The notes beneath the pieces were generated by a model that made no database searches, was not told the origin of the DNA, and saw only the letters and a program-made list of their open reading frames with translations. This document shows, one piece after another, positions 12,908 through 15,201 of a stretch of DNA of 15,201 bases (position 1 is its first letter; each line of letters begins with the position of its first letter). Origin of the DNA: an uncultured Chthonomonadaceae bacterium. Its GTDB lineage: Bacteria; Armatimonadota; Fimbriimonadia; Fimbriimonadales; Fimbriimonadaceae. The DNA lies in assembly GCA_946479035.1 (NCBI GenBank), contig CAMLDW010000050.1:1-15201 (forward strand). The letters are read 5' to 3'. A program made the position numbers and the translations under genes.

Positions 12908-13450
12908 TCAGTGATCGAGCCTCTCGATCGCGTTTCGTAGGTCGCTGATCGCCCAGGTCACGCCCTCGGCTTCGCACCAACCCTCGATCCGGCTCCAGTC
13001 GAGCCGCTCTTGAATCGCCTTGGCGACCAACGCTGCTGAGTCAAGGCTGGTGCGGTCTTTCCAGTGAACATAGGCGACGAACCGGTCGAGCACGCTGTCT
13101 GTCGGCTTGAGGATATGCAACAGCATGTCCCCTTCTCGCAACGTGTCCCACTTGTAGATGACGTCGTCACCGATGGTGATCGGGCCAGGTGGGAAGTCGA
13201 GGGTGAAGACTGTCTGCGGATGGTCGTAGGTTGATCCTCTTAGGTTGAAGCCAATCTTCTTGAGTGCCTGATCGTCGCGGCTTCCGCTGAAGGACAGGAT
13301 AAAGTCGAGGTCGCGTGACTCGTATGCCTCGATGGAGTAAATGGTTGCTGCTCCTCCGCCGGTCAGTACGGCTGTCGTCCCCTGAGAGTCCAATGCCGTG
13401 CAAACGATGAAGGCAAGTTCCCTTAGCGGCGTTGTTGTTGTGACCTCCAT
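12908..13450 (-). CDS. Nucleotidyltransferase-fold protein, putative toxin or effector partner of a winged-helix regulator
   Basis: The 180-aa product has the marks of the minimal nucleotidyltransferase fold used by AbiEii/MNT-type proteins: LTGGGAATIYS (29-39), RDLDFIL (46-52) with both Asp/Asp-like positions, and a third acidic strand TLDFPPGP (83-90, Asp85). A helical tail follows: LKPTDSVLDRFVAYVHWKDRTSLDSAALV (114-142), typical of these families. The target is unknown. The start is 1 nt after the stop of the upstream winged-helix gene, so translation is coupled. Regulator plus NTase with autoregulatory-looking repeats resembles an AbiE-type toxin-antitoxin layout, but the first protein is not an obvious AbiEi. 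GC is lower than in flanking genes (about 50% at 13201-13260 by hand count), consistent with transfer. Confidence 0.75.
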   Translation of the reverse strand: MEVTTTTPLRELAFIVCTALDSQGTTAVLTGGGAATIYSIEAYESRDLDFILSFSGSRDDQALKKIGFNLRGSTYDHPQTVFTLDFPPGPITIGDDVIYKWDTLREGDMLLHILKPTDSVLDRFVAYVHWKDRTSLDSAALVAKAIQERLDWSRIEGWCEAEGVTWAISDLRNAIERLDH

Positions 13451-13451
13451 C

Positions 13452-13787
13452 TCAGATTTCCTTTCCTCTTCGCCTCGGCCTTCTGCGGAGAGATCTCGCG
13501 GACTCCATCATTTCCGGCTCTGCGAGAGTGAGGCGGTCGATCAGTGCGACCAACTGTTTTTTGCCGACGAACCTCGGGTTCAAGGATACGCGCCGTTCCT
13601 TACCGATGTAGCGGCTGACAATGATGCCCTCGACCTCGAGCCGGTCGAGGTACTTTGAGACCCCGCTGACCGGTGCTTGGGCCAGTCGGGAGAGCTCTCT
13701 GACATAGGTTTCCTCCAAGAGACCGATCAGCATGAGCAGAATGGTCTGTTGTCGGGTGCCGAACAGGCTCTGGCGTCTATCGTCCAT
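13452..13787 (-). CDS. Winged-helix transcriptional regulator (ArsR/MarR-like)
   Basis: This 111-aa DNA-binding protein has residues 8-72 as a winged helix: LFGTRQQTILLMLIGLLEET, then ELSRLAQAPVSGVSKYLDRLEVEGI as turn and recognition helix, and the wing VSRYIGKERRVSLNP. A short helical region (about 75-98) and an Arg-rich tail (RSLRRRPRRRGKEI) follow. The same type of domain often precedes or is fused to small nucleotidyltransferases. It is the first gene of a two-gene operon with the NTase-fold gene. Its ATG is preceded by a perfect TATAAT box 7 nt upstream and by three 21-bp-spaced repeats, so negative autoregulation is likely. It could be the antitoxin of the pair. Confidence 0.8.
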   Translation of the reverse strand: MDDRRQSLFGTRQQTILLMLIGLLEETYVRELSRLAQAPVSGVSKYLDRLEVEGIIVSRYIGKERRVSLNPRFVGKKQLVALIDRLTLAEPEMMESARSLRRRPRRRGKEI

Positions 13788-13841
13788 GTTCTCTATTATA
13801 GGTCATACGGTCTCTAAAAGAGATCATACGTTCTCTAAAAG
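13788..13841 (-). promoter_or_regulatory. Three phased operator-like repeats over the regulator promoter
   Basis: Two 18-nt direct repeats, 13803-13820 and 13824-13841, differ at one base and have period 21. A third partial copy (GTTCTCTA, 13788-13795) keeps the same 21-nt phase and overlaps the -10 box. On the regulator strand each unit begins TAGAGA[AC]C. TCTCT-AAA-AGAGA (13811-13823) makes a local palindrome between units. Spacing of two helical turns puts all copies on one DNA face. Confidence 0.75.
13795..13800 (-). promoter_or_regulatory. Consensus -10 box of the winged-helix/NTase operon
   Basis: Perfect TATAAT on the minus strand ends 7 nt before the ATG at 13787. No -35 match is seen 16-18 nt upstream, where the repeat units lie instead. 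Confidence 0.6.
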
Positions 13842-13850
13842 GAAACAATA

Positions 13851-13901
13851 TAGGTTCAAACCTGAGCGGGGGAAGGCAGGGCCTGCCATACTTTGAACCT
13901 A
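13851..13901. repeat. Nested inverted repeat immediately upstream of rimO
   Basis: TAGGTTCAAA (13851-13860) and TTTGAACCTA (13892-13901) are perfect 10-bp inverted repeats 31 nt apart. Inside them lies a second palindrome, GGCAGG-G-CCTGCC (13875-13887). The outer arm ends 3 nt before the rimO ATG. In RNA it would fold into a long hairpin against the start codon; as DNA it could be an operator or a small mobile-element scar. Confidence 0.75.
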
Positions 13902-13904
13902 GCC

Positions 13905-15201
13905 ATGCCAGCCGACAAGCCCAAGAACGTTCGGATCGTGACGCTGGGCTGCGCCAAGAACGAGGTGGACAGCGAGGAGACCGCAGGGGTGCTGCGGGAG
14001 GCGGGGTGGGAGGTGGACGGCTCGAGCGAGGCCGAGCTCACCGTGATCAACACGTGCGGCTTCTTGGAGAGTGCCAAGCGGGAGTCGATCGAGGCGATCA
14101 AGCGGGCGGTCGCCGAGAAGGGAAAGGGAAGGGTGGTGGTCGCAGGCTGCCTCGCCCAGCGGATGGGCGAGGAGCTGCGGCGGTTGGCGCCGGGGGCGGA
14201 CCTTTATGTGGGCGTGGGGCAGATGGGGCGGTTCGGGGAGATCGCGGCCTCCGTGTTCGGGCATGTGTCGCAGAAGGTGCAGGCGGGACGCCCGCACCAC
14301 AATGTTGGGGGACCGGTGCAGGCGGGACGCCCGCACCACAATTGGGCGCCTGTGGAAACGAGGGCACGGACGGGCCGACCGTGGAGCGCGTACCTGAAAG
14401 TCAGCGAAGGCTGCGACCACAAGTGCACCTTCTGCACGATCCCGAGCTTCCGCGGCCCGCACGTCAGCAAGCCGATCGAGCGCGTCGTCGCAGAGGCTGA
14501 CCACTTGGCGAAGACCGGCGCGAAAGAAATCAACCTGATCGCGCAGGACGTCACGCAGTACGGTTACGACCTGTACCGCGAGTTCACTCTTCCCCGGTTG
14601 CTGAAGGAGCTGAACGAAGTCGAAGGGATCGAGTGGGTGCGGATGCTGTACTTCTATCCGAACCGCCTGACCGACGAGGTGATCGAGGCGATGGCGACCT
14701 TGCCGAAGGTGTTGGAGTACGTGGACATCCCGCTGCAGCACACGCACCCGGACGTATTGCAGCGGATGAAGCGGCCGTGGGACGGCGATCGGTACCTTCG
14801 GCTCGTGGAGAAGTTAAGGGCAGCGATGCCCGACGTCGCGGTGCGCACGACGTTCATCGTCGGGTTCCCCGGCGAGACGGAGGCGGAGTTCGACCATTTG
14901 GTTTCCTTCGTGCAGGCTGCGCGCCTGGACCGTGTCGGCGCGTTCCTCTTCAGCCGCGAGCCGGGCACGCCCGCGCACGACATGCCCGACCAAGTGCCGC
15001 TGCGCGTCAAGCAACAGCGCTACGACCGGCTGATGCGGACCCAGCAGGCCGTGTCTTTGGAGAAGAGCCGTTCGTGGGAGGGGCGAGAGTTGCGCGTGCT
15101 GGTGGACGAGTGCAAGGACGGCTGGGTGGCGGGGCGGTCTTTTAGGGACGCGCCGGAGATAGACGGGTGGGTGTACGCGCGCGGCTCGGCCTCGCCGGGG
15201 T
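13905..15201 (+). CDS. rimO: Ribosomal protein S12 methylthiotransferase RimO (3' end outside window)
   Basis: This radical SAM enzyme adds a methylthio group to an Asp of ribosomal protein S12. At least 432 residues are present, with the C-terminus beyond the window. The MTTase N-terminal domain has its three cluster cysteines: TLGCAKNEVDSE (Cys16), NTCGFLESAKRES (Cys51) and AGCLAQRMGEEL (Cys82). The radical SAM motif is SEGCDHKCTFCTIPSFRG (Cys170, 174, 177), followed by LIAQDVTQYG, IPLQHT and FIVGFPGET. The TRAM domain begins around 385. The SEGC and IPSFRGP wording separates RimO from MiaB. Between the domains (about 125-147) lies an extra segment encoded by two copies of a palindromic repeat. 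No SD is visible; CATACT is 12 nt before the ATG, and a nested hairpin ends 3 nt before it. Confidence 0.93.
   Translation, partial: MPADKPKNVRIVTLGCAKNEVDSEETAGVLREAGWEVDGSSEAELTVINTCGFLESAKRESIEAIKRAVAEKGKGRVVVAGCLAQRMGEELRRLAPGADLYVGVGQMGRFGEIAASVFGHVSQKVQAGRPHHNVGGPVQAGRPHHNWAPVETRARTGRPWSAYLKVSEGCDHKCTFCTIPSFRGPHVSKPIERVVAEADHLAKTGAKEINLIAQDVTQYGYDLYREFTLPRLLKELNEVEGIEWVRMLYFYPNRLTDEVIEAMATLPKVLEYVDIPLQHTHPDVLQRMKRPWDGDRYLRLVEKLRAAMPDVAVRTTFIVGFPGETEAEFDHLVSFVQAARLDRVGAFLFSREPGTPAHDMPDQVPLRVKQQRYDRLMRTQQAVSLEKSRSWEGRELRVLVDECKDGWVAGRSFRDAPEIDGWVYARGSASPG
14276..14342. repeat. Two tandem copies of a GC-rich palindromic element inside rimO
   Basis: Identical 28-nt copies occupy 14276-14303 and 14315-14342, period 39 nt, so the reading frame is kept. 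Within each, GGTGC/GCACC arms with an inner GGC/GCC around a GGGAC loop make a hairpin with one A-C mismatch. In frame each encodes VQAGRPHHN; on the other strand it reads as a GAGVPPAP-type peptide. Confidence 0.85.

Noticed and set aside
13788..13841. CRISPR-like short repeats
   Set aside because: Only 18-nt units with 3-nt gaps and no spacers; an operator array explains them better.
14098..14367. Minus-strand ORF with repeated GAGVPPAP peptide
   Set aside because: It is the complement of the palindromic repeat inside rimO, not a gene.

Overview
The window is GC-rich bacterial chromosome, mostly housekeeping and envelope genes with small accessory patches. Short signal peptides ending in AQDP, WD40 and Kelch propellers, few Shine-Dalgarno sites and many -10-like boxes 6-8 nt before start codons fit a lineage using leaderless mRNAs. 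Armatimonadota (Fimbriimonas-like) is my best guess. That is an inference from gene style; no marker gene here settles it.

Layout. 1-480: a short unknown leftward ORF and a dyad. 533-1761 (+): a small lmo0937-type membrane protein and an AI-2E family permease, 2 nt apart. 1883-2503 (+): a LuxR-type HTH protein with a C-terminal PAS-like domain. 2652-4379 (+): a complete GspE/PilB-type ATPase. 4418-7074 (-): a CBU_0592-like membrane protein, selD, a repeat-filled spacer, a YchF/DUF933 GTPase and a coupled 51-aa membrane protein. 7134-7779 (+): a MntA/HepT toxin-antitoxin pair whose toxin is broken by a stop codon. 7809-10570 (+): MlaE-type permease, lipoprotein, secreted WD40 protein. 10574-12528 (-): M42 aminopeptidase and secreted Kelch protein. 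12575-12892 (+): DUF4342 protein. 12908-13787 (-): winged-helix regulator plus nucleotidyltransferase-fold protein, behind three 21-bp-spaced repeats. 13905-end (+): rimO, cut by the window edge.

Most notable points. (1) selD extends upstream through an in-frame TGA at the active-site position and is followed by a bacterial SECIS-like hairpin, so SelD itself is very probably a selenoprotein; a conventional ORF call loses its catalytic N-terminus. (2) rimO carries two in-frame copies of a GC-rich palindromic element between its MTTase and radical SAM domains. (3) The regulator/nucleotidyltransferase pair, with phased operator-like repeats and lower GC, looks like a toxin-antitoxin-type module that I cannot name. 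(4) The HepT toxin has a premature TAA while its MntA antitoxin is intact. (5) TANNNT-type boxes 6-8 nt before several start codons suggest widespread leaderless transcription.

Functional links. Selenophosphate from SelD would feed selenocysteine insertion, including into SelD itself. MlaE and the adjacent lipoprotein suggest envelope lipid work. GspE/PilB implies a type IV pilus or type II secretion apparatus encoded elsewhere.
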